Of a DNA stretch of 15,041 bases, positions 1 through 5,893 are shown one piece after another. The notes under the pieces are model-generated. The model did no database searches, had not been told where the DNA came from, and saw nothing but the letters and a program-made list of their open reading frames with translations. Each line of letters opens with the position of its first letter. Position 1 is the stretch's first letter. A program made the position numbers and the translations under genes. The DNA is from JAURVT01 sp049059935 (lineage in GTDB: Bacteria > Actinomycetota > Actinomycetes > Propionibacteriales > Nocardioidaceae). The DNA is taken from the NCBI RefSeq assembly GCF_049059935.1, contig NZ_JBMGQR010000091.1:1-15041 (forward strand). The letters run 5' to 3'.

Positions 1-120
1 TTCGACGAGACCCACGACGGCACCACCATCACCGTCGAGCTGGGGCGCAAGCCGACGCGGGCCTACCTCACCCGGACCGCCCCCCGGGGCGTGCTCAAGG
101 CCCTTGGCGCGACGCGCTAG
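1..120 (+). CDS. C-terminal end of an unidentified protein (partial)
   Basis: Frame 1 is open from the first base and ends at TAG 118–120, giving the last 39 residues of a protein that begins outside the window. The tail is mixed polar and basic (start FDETHDGTTI, end LKALGATR), has no cysteine and no membrane segment. I do not recognise the family from so short a piece. It converges on the enoyl-CoA hydratase-like gene: both stop codons lie in the same palindrome CTAG (117–120), so the two genes overlap by four bases. That tight packing and the codon use support a real gene end rather than a chance frame. Confidence 0.6.
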   Translation, partial: FDETHDGTTITVELGRKPTRAYLTRTAPRGVLKALGATR

Positions 121-917
121 CGACCCTGGAAGACCGGCTTCTGCTTGGCCAGGAAGGAATCGACGGCGGCCGCGTGGTCGGCGGACGACCCCGTGAACGC
201 CATCTTCTGCGCCTCGTGGATCAGCGACGTCGCCAGGTCGTGCGTGGCCGAGTAGGCCAGCGCCCGCTTGATCGACGCGAGCGCGAGGGTGGGGCCGGCG
301 GCCAGCCGCGCGGCGAAGGCGTGCGCGTCCTCGGCGAGCCGGTCGGTGGGCACGACCTCCGTGGCGAGCCCGAGGACCTCGGCCTCGCCCGCGTGGATGG
401 TGCGCGGCCGCATCAGCAGGTCGGTGGCGCGCGCGTGGCCCACGAGCCGGGGGAGCGTCCACGACGCGCCGGTGTCGCACGACAGCGCGATCGACGCGAA
501 CGCCAGGTTGTACGACGCCGACTCGGCCAGGATCCGGAAGTCGCAGGCGAACGTCAGCGACGCGCCCGCACCCGCCGCCACGCCGTTGACGGCGGCGACC
601 ACCGGCTTGGGCATGGTGGCCAGCGCCGTGACGGTCGGGTTGTAGTGCGCCTCGACGGTGTCCGACAGCGGCGCCGGGCGGTCCGAGCGCAGCCCCTCGA
701 CGTGCTCCTTGAGGTCCTGCCCGACGCAGAACGCGCGACCCGTGCCCGTGAGGACGACCGCCCGCGCCTCGTCGTCGGACGCCGCCCGGTGCACCGCGTC
801 GCGCAGCGCCTCCTTGGTGGCGGTGTCGAGCGCGTTCATCGCGTCGGGCCGGTCGAGCGTCACCGTGGCGACCCCGTCGGCGACCTCGTAGCGGACAGGA
901 CTGGCTTCTGCGGACAT
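117..917 (-). CDS. Enoyl-CoA hydratase/isomerase family protein, PaaG-like
   Basis: This is a 266-residue crotonase-fold protein of usual family length, likely cytosolic and acting on an acyl-CoA thioester. Oxyanion-hole segments are visible at 63–68 (FCVGQD) and 111–121 (starts NGVAAGAG). Aligned by eye to classical enoyl-CoA hydratase, the two catalytic glutamates are replaced by Ser120 and Phe140. An aspartate at 148 (SCDTGASW) sits where PaaG-type isomerases carry their catalytic Asp. That favours an isomerase-like or specialised hydratase role over generic beta-oxidation hydration. The substrate cannot be read from sequence. The start is ATG 917, and the Shine-Dalgarno upstream is weak. 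It is divergent from the DUF3117 gene and convergent with the partial gene at the left edge. Confidence 0.88.
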   Translation of the reverse strand: MSAEASPVRYEVADGVATVTLDRPDAMNALDTATKEALRDAVHRAASDDEARAVVLTGTGRAFCVGQDLKEHVEGLRSDRPAPLSDTVEAHYNPTVTALATMPKPVVAAVNGVAAGAGASLTFACDFRILAESASYNLAFASIALSCDTGASWTLPRLVGHARATDLLMRPRTIHAGEAEVLGLATEVVPTDRLAEDAHAFAARLAAGPTLALASIKRALAYSATHDLATSLIHEAQKMAFTGSSADHAAAVDSFLAKQKPVFQGR

Positions 918-998
918 CTGTGCACCGTACCTGTCACCACGGCGTGCCTCGATGGGCGATAATGAGCGCAGCGCCTGAGTCCTGACGGGTGCACAGAT
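916..998. repeat. 11-bp inverted repeat flanking the divergent promoter region
   Basis: ATCTGTGCACC at 916–926 and its exact reverse complement GGTGCACAGAT at 988–998 are separated by 61 nt. Each arm contains the palindromic core GTGCAC. The left arm overlaps the ATG of the enoyl-CoA hydratase-like gene, and the right arm lies 15 nt before the DUF3117 start. The layout would suit a regulator binding two sites around a shared divergent promoter, but no regulator gene is nearby and the site matches no operator I can name. Confidence 0.4.
958..963 (+). promoter_or_regulatory. Candidate −10 element for the DUF3117 gene
   Basis: GATAAT differs from the TATAAT consensus by one base and lies 50 nt before the DUF3117 start codon, inside the divergent intergenic region. 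No convincing −35 hexamer is found 16–18 nt upstream, so this is a housekeeping-type promoter candidate only. Confidence 0.4.
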
Positions 999-1013
999 CG
1001 AGAGGGGTAACGC

Positions 1014-1193
1014 ATGGCGGCCATGAAGCCACGGACCGGAGACGGTCCGATGGAGGTCACCAAGGAGGGGCGTTGCATCGTGATGCGCGTCCCGCTCGAG
1101 GGCGGCGGACGCCTCGTCGTCGAGCTCAACAACGCCGAGGCCACCGAGCTGGGCGATGCCCTCAAGGCCGTCCCGGGCGTCGCGACGCCCTGA
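1014..1193 (+). CDS. DUF3117 family small protein (Rv1211-like)
   Basis: This 59-residue protein starts MAAMKPRTGDGPMEVTKEGR and continues with the hallmark segment VMRVPLEGGGRLVVEL, which identifies the DUF3117 family found almost only in Actinobacteria. The start ATG 1014 is preceded by the purine-rich AGAGGGG about 6 nt upstream. Two later in-frame ATGs (1023, 1050) are less likely because the conserved N-terminus would be lost. No signal peptide or membrane segment is present, so it should be cytoplasmic. The M. tuberculosis homologue Rv1211 lies in the same neighbourhood and has been discussed as a calmodulin-like protein. I see no EF-hand loop here, so I assign no function. It is followed by a strong terminator. 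Confidence 0.9.
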   Translation: MAAMKPRTGDGPMEVTKEGRCIVMRVPLEGGGRLVVELNNAEATELGDALKAVPGVATP

Positions 1194-1211
1194 CCGTGCC
1201 GCGTCCCGGCA

Positions 1212-1248
1212 AGACCTCCCACGCCTGCGTCCAGGGCGTGGGAGGTCT
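1212..1248. terminator. Bidirectional hairpin terminator
   Basis: A perfect 14-bp inverted repeat, AGACCTCCCACGCC (1212–1225) with GGCGTGGGAGGTCT (1235–1248), encloses a 9-nt loop. It lies 18 nt after the DUF3117 stop and 12 nt from the stop of the oppositely oriented O-methyltransferase, so it can end both transcripts. There is no U-tract, which is common in high-GC actinobacteria. Confidence 0.85.
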
Positions 1249-1260
1249 GCGTCGGGGGAC

Positions 1261-1875
1261 CTACCGGCGCTGCGCGACCAGCAGGCCGTCGCCCACGGGC
1301 AGCAGGGCGCTGACGAGACGCTCGTCGTCGCGGATCGCCTGTCCGAGGTCGCGGACGGCCTGCGTCTCGGCGTCGCGCTGCGACGGGTCGGCGACGCGGT
1401 CGGCCAGCAGGGCGTTGTCGAACGCGATGACGCCGCCGGGCCGCACCAGGCGGACCGCCTCGGTGAGGTACTCGGTGTACTCGCGCTTGTCGCCGTCGAC
1501 GAAGACCAGGTCGTAGTGGCCGTCGGTGAGGCGGGGCAGGACCTCGAGCGCGGATCCCGGGATCAGCCGGAAACGCTGGGAGGCGACGTTCGCCTCGGCG
1601 AAGGTCTCGCGGGCGAGGCGCTGGTGCTCGGCCTCGCGGTCGACCGACGTCAGGACGCCGTCGGGACGCATGCCGCGCAGGAGCCACAGGCCCGAGACGC
1701 CGGTGCCGGTGCCCACCTCGACGACGGCCTGGGCCTGCGTCAGGGACGCGAGGAGCCGCAACGTCGCGCCGGAGCCCTGGCCGACCGGGGTGGCGCCCAC
1801 CTCGGCCGCGCGGGCGCGCGCCGACTGCAGGGCCTCGTCCTCGGGGATGAACTCCTCGGCGTACGCCCAGCTCAC
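1261..1875 (-). CDS. SAM-dependent O-methyltransferase, Rv1220c-like
   Basis: This is a 204-residue class I methyltransferase of the O-methyltransferase family 3 (COG4122 type). The glycine-rich SAM motif is at 51–60 (VVEVGTGTGV), an acidic ribose-binding residue at Asp79 (SVDRE), and the probable metal/catalytic aspartates at Asp127 and Asp129 (FVDGDK) and Asp153-Asn154. The cytosolic substrate is unknown; family members methylate catechols and other hydroxylated small molecules. The same gene sits beside sigE in M. tuberculosis. The GTG at 1875 is the first conventional start but has no good ribosome binding site. GAGGAGG at 1908–1902 is spaced 5 nt from an in-frame ATC (1896–1894), which would add seven residues, so the true start may be 1896. 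Confidence 0.88.
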   Translation of the reverse strand: MSWAYAEEFIPEDEALQSARARAAEVGATPVGQGSGATLRLLASLTQAQAVVEVGTGTGVSGLWLLRGMRPDGVLTSVDREAEHQRLARETFAEANVASQRFRLIPGSALEVLPRLTDGHYDLVFVDGDKREYTEYLTEAVRLVRPGGVIAFDNALLADRVADPSQRDAETQAVRDLGQAIRDDERLVSALLPVGDGLLVAQRR

Positions 1876-1901
1876 GGGGGTGCTCGCAGCGCTGATGACG
1901 G

Positions 1902-1908
1902 CCTCCTC
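1902..1908 (-). promoter_or_regulatory. Strong Shine-Dalgarno upstream of the O-methyltransferase, placed for an ATC codon
   Basis: The minus strand reads GAGGAGG here, near perfect for the 16S rRNA 3' end. It is 26 nt from the GTG start at 1875, too far for that codon, but 5 nt from the in-frame ATC at 1896. The seven residues gained (MSAASTP before the conserved SWAYAEEF) look like an ordinary N-terminus. Confidence 0.5.
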
Positions 1909-1930
1909 AGGACGTGTTCGGACAGCCCAC

Positions 1931-1936
1931 AGCCTA
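1931..1936 (-). promoter_or_regulatory. Weak −10 candidate for the O-methyltransferase
   Basis: TAGGCT on the minus strand fits the TAnnnT pattern and lies about 22 nt before the Shine-Dalgarno. No clear −35 element accompanies it. Confidence 0.22.
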
Positions 1937-1992
1937 GGGCACGCCGACGCCCGGCCCGGCCACGACTCAGCGCGGACGCGTCCGGGGTTCAG

Positions 1993-2018
1993 GGAACGGT
2001 CACGGCGTTCTGGGCGTT
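1993..2018 (+). promoter_or_regulatory. Candidate ECF (SigE-type) autoregulatory promoter of sigE
   Basis: GGAAC at 1993–1997 and CGTT at 2015–2018 are 17 nt apart, matching the GGAAC–N16-17–CGTT pattern known for actinobacterial SigE/ECF promoters. Transcription would start near 2025, leaving a short leader with the AGGA at 2037–2040 before the sigE ATG. The position fits the autoregulation that is usual for this sigma group. The remaining 1876–1992 stretch shows no other clear promoter for this strand. Confidence 0.6.
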
Positions 2019-2048
2019 CTCTCAGGCAGGGACGCGAGGATCGTGACC

Positions 2049-2672
2049 ATGAGCATGAAGGTGGACGCTGACGTGAGGTCGAGACGGACGGACGCGGGCA
2101 CGACCGCGACCGCCGACCTGCCCTCCTGGGAGGAGATCGTCGAGCAGCACTCGGCGCGGGTGTACCGCCTGGCCTACCGGCTAACGGGCAACCAGCACGA
2201 CGCCGAGGACCTCACCCAGGAGGTCTTCATCCGGGTGTTCCGCTCCCTCGACAAGTTCCAGCCCGGCTCCTTCGAGGGCTGGATCCACCGGATCACGACC
2301 AACCTGTTCCTCGACCGCGTGCGTCGTCGCGCCCGCATCCGCTTCGACGGCTTCGGCGAGGGCGCCGAGGAGCGCATCGTCGGGTCCGACCCGTCGCCGG
2401 AGTTCGCCTGGCACGACGCCAACCTCGACCCCGACATCGAGACCGCGCTCGCGAGCCTGCCCGAGGAGTTCCGCGTCGCCGTCGTGCTCTGCGACATCGA
2501 GGGCCTGTCGTACGACGAGATCGCCTCCGCGCTGGGCGTCAAGCTCGGCACGGTCCGCTCCCGCATCCACCGCGGACGCACCCAGCTGCGTGCCGCGCTG
2601 CAGCACCGCGCGCCCGTCGCCGGTCGTACCCGCTTCGCCGGACCGCTCGACGCGGCGGTGCCGGGCATCTGA
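2049..2672 (+). CDS. sigE: RNA polymerase sigma factor SigE (ECF family)
   Basis: This 207-residue ECF sigma factor directs RNA polymerase to envelope-stress promoters. Region 2 is at about 31–97 (LTGNQHDAEDLTQEVFIRVF, then GWIHRITTNLFLDRVRRR) and region 4 at about 130–183 (LPEEFRVAVVLCDIEGLSYDEI, helix-turn-helix ending GTVRSRIHRGRTQL). Only these two regions are present, which defines the ECF class. ATG 2049 is preferred because AGGA (2037–2040) lies 8 nt upstream. The GTG at 2043 would leave only 2 nt. The stop overlaps the next ATG by one base (TGATG), implying translational coupling with the anti-sigma factor. Gene order and sequence match M. tuberculosis sigE (Rv1221). A matching ECF promoter lies just upstream, pointing to autoregulation. 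Confidence 0.93.
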   Translation: MSMKVDADVRSRRTDAGTTATADLPSWEEIVEQHSARVYRLAYRLTGNQHDAEDLTQEVFIRVFRSLDKFQPGSFEGWIHRITTNLFLDRVRRRARIRFDGFGEGAEERIVGSDPSPEFAWHDANLDPDIETALASLPEEFRVAVVLCDIEGLSYDEIASALGVKLGTVRSRIHRGRTQLRAALQHRAPVAGRTRFAGPLDAAVPGI

Positions 2673-3886
2673 TGGCACACCTGGGCTCGCGGGTCGCCGA
2701 CTTCGTCGACGGTCAGATGGCCGCCGACGCGGCGGCCGACGCCCAGGTGCACGTCGACAGCTGCGAGGAGTGCCAGGCCGCGGTCCGAGCCCACCGCGAG
2801 GTCAAGCGGCGCATGACCGGCCTGGGCGGCAGCGTCCCGGCCCCGTCGGCCGGGCTCCTGCAGCACCTGGCCGACGTCGAGCGCGTCAGCGCCGCCGCCC
2901 AGAGCTCGACGGGGCTCCGTGCGCGTCTCACGGGGCTGGTCGGCTCGTCGGGCTTCCGCTGCCTGGTCGCCGCCACTGGTGCCGCCCTGGTCGTGGGTGC
3001 GTGCGCGTACGGCCTCGGCTCGCCCGTCGCGTCGTCGGCGGCGCCCACCAGCCCGCCGGTCGACCGCTTCGTCCACGCGTTCGGGGCCTCGCAGGCCCCC
3101 ACGCCCAGCAGCGGGATCGTCCAGGCGGCACTCGTGCGCGGCACCGGCGCGGTCGACGACGCCGGCCGGGGTGACGACCCCGCGGCCGTCGAGCTGCTCG
3201 CCGGCGACGACGGCGCCGTGCCCGACCTCGACCTCGTCGTGCGCAACTACGACGTCCGTCTCGGCGACACCACGCTCGTCGACGGCCTTCGCGCCACCGA
3301 GGTGGTCGCCACCGAGGACGGCCGGCGCGCGTCCGCGTACTGGGTCTCGACGTCCACCGGACGGGTGGTGCGGGCGGTGGCCTACGACGACGACGGCACG
3401 CCCCGCGAGCTGCCGCTCGCCGCGTCGCCCGCGGTCTCGGCGAGCGCGACCCCGATCTCCGAGGCCGGCATGGTCTCGCTCACCCGCTCCGGCTGGCCCT
3501 GCCACGAGACGCTCGCCCGCGACCTCGACCGCGTCGAGGGGGCGTTCTGGGAGCAGGACGCTGAGCGCATCGTGTCCCTGGCCTACACCGACGGCGTGTC
3601 GCGGGTCTCGCTCTACGAGCAGTCCGGGTCGCTCGACCCGGCCGGGCTCGACGGCTTCCGCCGAACCACGCTCGGCGCCACCGAGGTCTGGGTCCGCGAG
3701 GGCTCGCCCACCGTGGCCACCTGGGACGAGGACGGCGTCGTCTACACGGTCGTCACCGACGCCGGCGTCGGACGGCTGGCCGACGTCGTCGCCGACCTGC
3801 CGCACCGGGTCGTCGACACCAGCCCGCTGGCCCGCGTGCAGCGGGGGCTCGAGCGGATGACGCGCGCCGCCGACCCCCTGCGATAG
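2672..3886 (+). CDS. rseA: Anti-sigma-E factor: ZAS domain, membrane segment and extracytoplasmic RseB/MucB-like region
   Basis: This 404-residue protein should hold SigE inactive and release it on envelope stress. The cytoplasmic N-terminus carries the zinc-binding ZAS motif H27-x3-C31-x2-C34 (HVDSCEEC). One transmembrane stretch lies at about 97–116. The outside part resembles RseB/MucB by pattern. At 190–240 it runs NYDVRLGD, DGLRATEV, then a tyrosine-tryptophan strand and STGRVVRAVAYDDDG. At 265–385 it contains the LAYTDGVSRVSLYEQ segment typical of the second RseB domain. M. tuberculosis RseA is only about 150 residues and lacks this part, so the protein behaves as a one-chain RseA–RseB. 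Translation is coupled to sigE by TGATG. The RseB assignment rests on recognition by eye and is less certain than the ZAS domain. Confidence 0.85.
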   Translation: MAHLGSRVADFVDGQMAADAAADAQVHVDSCEECQAAVRAHREVKRRMTGLGGSVPAPSAGLLQHLADVERVSAAAQSSTGLRARLTGLVGSSGFRCLVAATGAALVVGACAYGLGSPVASSAAPTSPPVDRFVHAFGASQAPTPSSGIVQAALVRGTGAVDDAGRGDDPAAVELLAGDDGAVPDLDLVVRNYDVRLGDTTLVDGLRATEVVATEDGRRASAYWVSTSTGRVVRAVAYDDDGTPRELPLAASPAVSASATPISEAGMVSLTRSGWPCHETLARDLDRVEGAFWEQDAERIVSLAYTDGVSRVSLYEQSGSLDPAGLDGFRRTTLGATEVWVREGSPTVATWDEDGVVYTVVTDAGVGRLADVVADLPHRVVDTSPLARVQRGLERMTRAADPLR

Positions 3887-3900
3887 CGGGGCCGGCGGCG
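3865..3900. terminator. Hairpin between the convergent anti-sigma and protease genes
   Basis: CGCCGCCGACCCC (3865–3877) pairs with GGGGCCGGCGGCG (3888–3900) with one mismatch in 13 and a 10-nt loop holding the anti-sigma stop codon. It ends 8 nt before the stop of the facing protease gene. It is the only structure in the 22-nt gap and could terminate both transcripts. Confidence 0.55.
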
Positions 3901-3908
3901 TCGGGTCG

Positions 3909-5402
3909 CTACTGGCGGATCGCCGCCACCGCGGCGGCGACGTCCACCAGGCCGGTGCCCTTGTCGAACGACGTGGTGCGTCCGCCGGCCTGGGTGTACG
4001 CGGCGCCGTCGGTGTAGCGGTGGGCGGTGCCGGTGATGGCAGCCTCCACCTCGGCCGGCGTGGCGCCGGGGTCGGCCTGGAACAGCTGCGCGACGATGCC
4101 GGCCACGTGGGGCGCGGCCATCGAGGTGCCGCTGATGGTGTTGAACGTGCCGACGTCGAGCGGACCGGGCCCGTTGTTGGGCTTCAGGCCGGTGGCGCAG
4201 ATCGGCAGGTAGAGGCGGCAGGAGGACTCGATGTCCTCACCGGGGGCCGACACGTCGGGCCAGGTGGAGGAGTCGCTCGACAGCCCGCGCGAGGAGAACT
4301 CGCTCACCGTGCCGTCCTTGGTGCCGGTGGCCTGGTCGAAGTAGGACGCGACCGACAGGATGCCGCCGGTGGGGTCCTGCCCCGGCGGGTTGGTCAGCGA
4401 CTCGCTGCCGTCACCGCCGTCGTTGCCGGCGGCCCAGACGGTGACGACGCCCTCGGCCGCGAGCGCCCGCTGCAGCTTGACGGTGGCCGACTGCGGGTCG
4501 AACGCGCCGCCGCCGGTGGGGCCGTAGGAGTTGTTGGTGACCTTGATCGGCGGACAGGTGGACGCGGGGACGCCCTCGCCGCAGGGCTTGTCGTGGTTCT
4601 CGAGCACCCAGTTCAGCGCCGAGTCGGCGCCGACGATGAGCAGCACCGCGCCGGTCGAGATGGACACCAGGCTGGCGCCGGGGGCGGCGCCCTGCACCTT
4701 GGCGCCGTCGGCGAGCGTCGTGGGACGGCCCGCGACGATGCCGTTCACGTGCGTGCCGTGGCCACCCGCCGAGAGCGTGTCGGTGTCGACGACGTTCGGC
4801 ACCTTGACCACGCAGTCGGTGCCGGTGGTGGACTCGTCCAGGCACAGGCTCTTCAGGTTGGCGACGACGGCCGGCGTGCCGTCGGCGTCCTTGAGGTACG
4901 GGTGGGTGGGGTCGACCCCGGAGTCGATCACCGCGACCGAGACCCCGGAGCCGTCGAGGGCCTGGCCGTTGGCGCCGGTGTCGTTCGCGGCGACGGCCGC
5001 GCCGCCCGTCGCGATGTTGGAGGTGGCGTCGGTGGGGGCGATCGGGGCGTTGCCCTCGAGGTAGGTGACACCGGGCTCGTTGCCGGCGGCCTTGATCTGC
5101 GCGGCGGTGCCGCGGGCGACCACCACGCCGATCTTGTCGAACGACGTCACCGTGTCCAGGCCGCTGGCCGCGACGGCCCGCTTCGCGGCGGCGAGGTCGG
5201 TGCCGTGGACGAGCACGGTGGTCGAGGTGAGCGTGCCGAGCTGGCGGGCCAGCAGGGGCTGCACGTCGGCGGCGATGCCGTCGGAGTCGGCGTTCGCGGT
5301 GGGGGCCAGCGTGAGGGCGCCGGCGGCGGCGGCGACCGCCGCGGCGGCGACGCCCACGCGGCGCAGGACGCGGCGGCTGGGGAGGGTCTTGGACGGGCGC
5401 AT
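3909..5402 (-). CDS. Secreted subtilisin-like serine protease (S8 family)
   Basis: This is a 497-residue exported protease. The signal peptide spans 1–38, with an arginine-rich SRRVLRR (9–15), a hydrophobic alanine core and an ANA–DS cleavage site. The SRRxLR pattern is compatible with the Tat pathway. A propeptide-like region (about 50–120) follows, with the I9 inhibitor look of VTSFDKIGVVVARG. The catalytic triad is Asp160 (VIDSGVD), His215 (GHGTH) and Ser427 (GTSMAAP), with oxyanion Asn327 (AAGND). Six cysteines (187, 197, 274, 283, 395, 402) in the mature part suggest disulfides. The start ATG 5402 has AAGGAA 7 nt upstream. It faces the sigE–anti-sigma pair, where mycobacteria carry htrA, and follows tatB on its own strand after 112 nt. 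A role in clearing or signalling misfolded envelope proteins is inference. Confidence 0.92.
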   Translation of the reverse strand: MRPSKTLPSRRVLRRVGVAAAAVAAAAGALTLAPTANADSDGIAADVQPLLARQLGTLTSTTVLVHGTDLAAAKRAVAASGLDTVTSFDKIGVVVARGTAAQIKAAGNEPGVTYLEGNAPIAPTDATSNIATGGAAVAANDTGANGQALDGSGVSVAVIDSGVDPTHPYLKDADGTPAVVANLKSLCLDESTTGTDCVVKVPNVVDTDTLSAGGHGTHVNGIVAGRPTTLADGAKVQGAAPGASLVSISTGAVLLIVGADSALNWVLENHDKPCGEGVPASTCPPIKVTNNSYGPTGGGAFDPQSATVKLQRALAAEGVVTVWAAGNDGGDGSESLTNPPGQDPTGGILSVASYFDQATGTKDGTVSEFSSRGLSSDSSTWPDVSAPGEDIESSCRLYLPICATGLKPNNGPGPLDVGTFNTISGTSMAAPHVAGIVAQLFQADPGATPAEVEAAITGTAHRYTDGAAYTQAGGRTTSFDKGTGLVDVAAAVAAIRQ

Positions 5403-5478
5403 CGACGGGTTCCTTCGTCTCGGTGGTCGCCGGAGTGTGCCCGGTCCAACGCAAGATGAAACCCCGAGTTACACCTGG

Positions 5479-5494
5479 GGCGGGAAAACCCGCC
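5479..5494. terminator. Short hairpin between tatB and the protease gene
   Basis: GGCGGG-AAAA-CCCGCC is a perfect 6-bp stem with a 4-nt loop, 20 nt past the tatB stop on the minus strand and 76 nt before the protease start. There is no U-tract. It could weakly separate tatB and protease transcription. I find no clear −10/−35 pair in the remaining 112-nt gap. Confidence 0.3.
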
Positions 5495-5514
5495 AGATGG
5501 GGGAGGTGCCCGGC

Positions 5515-5862
5515 CTACGTCGACTCGTCGTCGAACGGGGGCGTCTCGTCCTCCTCGAGGGGACGGTCGGCGGCCGCCGCGGCGCTCTTGGACGGGCGGT
5601 CCCTCGGCCCCTCCATGGCCTCGACGATGTTGCGTCGCACCACCTCGCGGGGGTCGAGGTCGCGCAGGTTGAGGTCCTTGAGCCCGGCGAAGTCCTCGCC
5701 CATCTCGTCGGCGAGGTCGGACTTGGCGTTGTCGACCATCTGCCGCACCGTGCGCAGCATCTGCCCGGCCTGGCGGGCCAGGTCCGGCAGCTTGTCGGGC
5801 CCGAACACCAGGACGGCGACGATGACGACCACGGCGATCTCGGGCCATCCCATGCCTAGCAC
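5515..5862 (-). CDS. tatB: Sec-independent protein translocase subunit TatB
   Basis: This 115-residue TatB is part of the TatABC machinery that exports folded proteins with twin-arginine signals. It has the family architecture: an N-terminal membrane helix at about 4–20 (MGWPEIAVVVIVAVLVF), the Gly21-Pro22 hinge, an amphipathic helix (about 24–55) and an acidic disordered tail ending DDEST. GTG 5862 is chosen because GAGGA lies 7 nt upstream; the ATG at 5853 would shorten the helix. It starts 31 nt after the mrp stop on the same strand. In M. tuberculosis tatB (Rv1224) lies in the same neighbourhood but on the sigE strand. Here it has the opposite orientation and sits with mrp and a protease with a Tat-like signal. 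Confidence 0.92.
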   Translation of the reverse strand: MLGMGWPEIAVVVIVAVLVFGPDKLPDLARQAGQMLRTVRQMVDNAKSDLADEMGEDFAGLKDLNLRDLDPREVVRRNIVEAMEGPRDRPSKSAAAAADRPLEEDETPPFDDEST

Positions 5863-5893
5863 GTCGTCGTCCTCACGTCCGTGGCGCCGTGGC

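Noticed and set aside
2043..2048. GTG 2043 as the sigE start
   Set aside because: AGGA would be only 2 nt from it, while ATG 2049 has 8-nt spacing.
5406..5414. GGAAC-containing element on the minus strand before the subtilase as an ECF −35
   Set aside because: It coincides with the ribosome binding site 7 nt before the ATG, so any transcript would begin inside the gene.
4020..5459. An open frame of 479 codons on the + strand opposite the subtilase
   Set aside because: Low-complexity Gly/Val/Arg/Asp composition without motifs; an antisense shadow of the protease gene, whose triad and signal peptide are clear.
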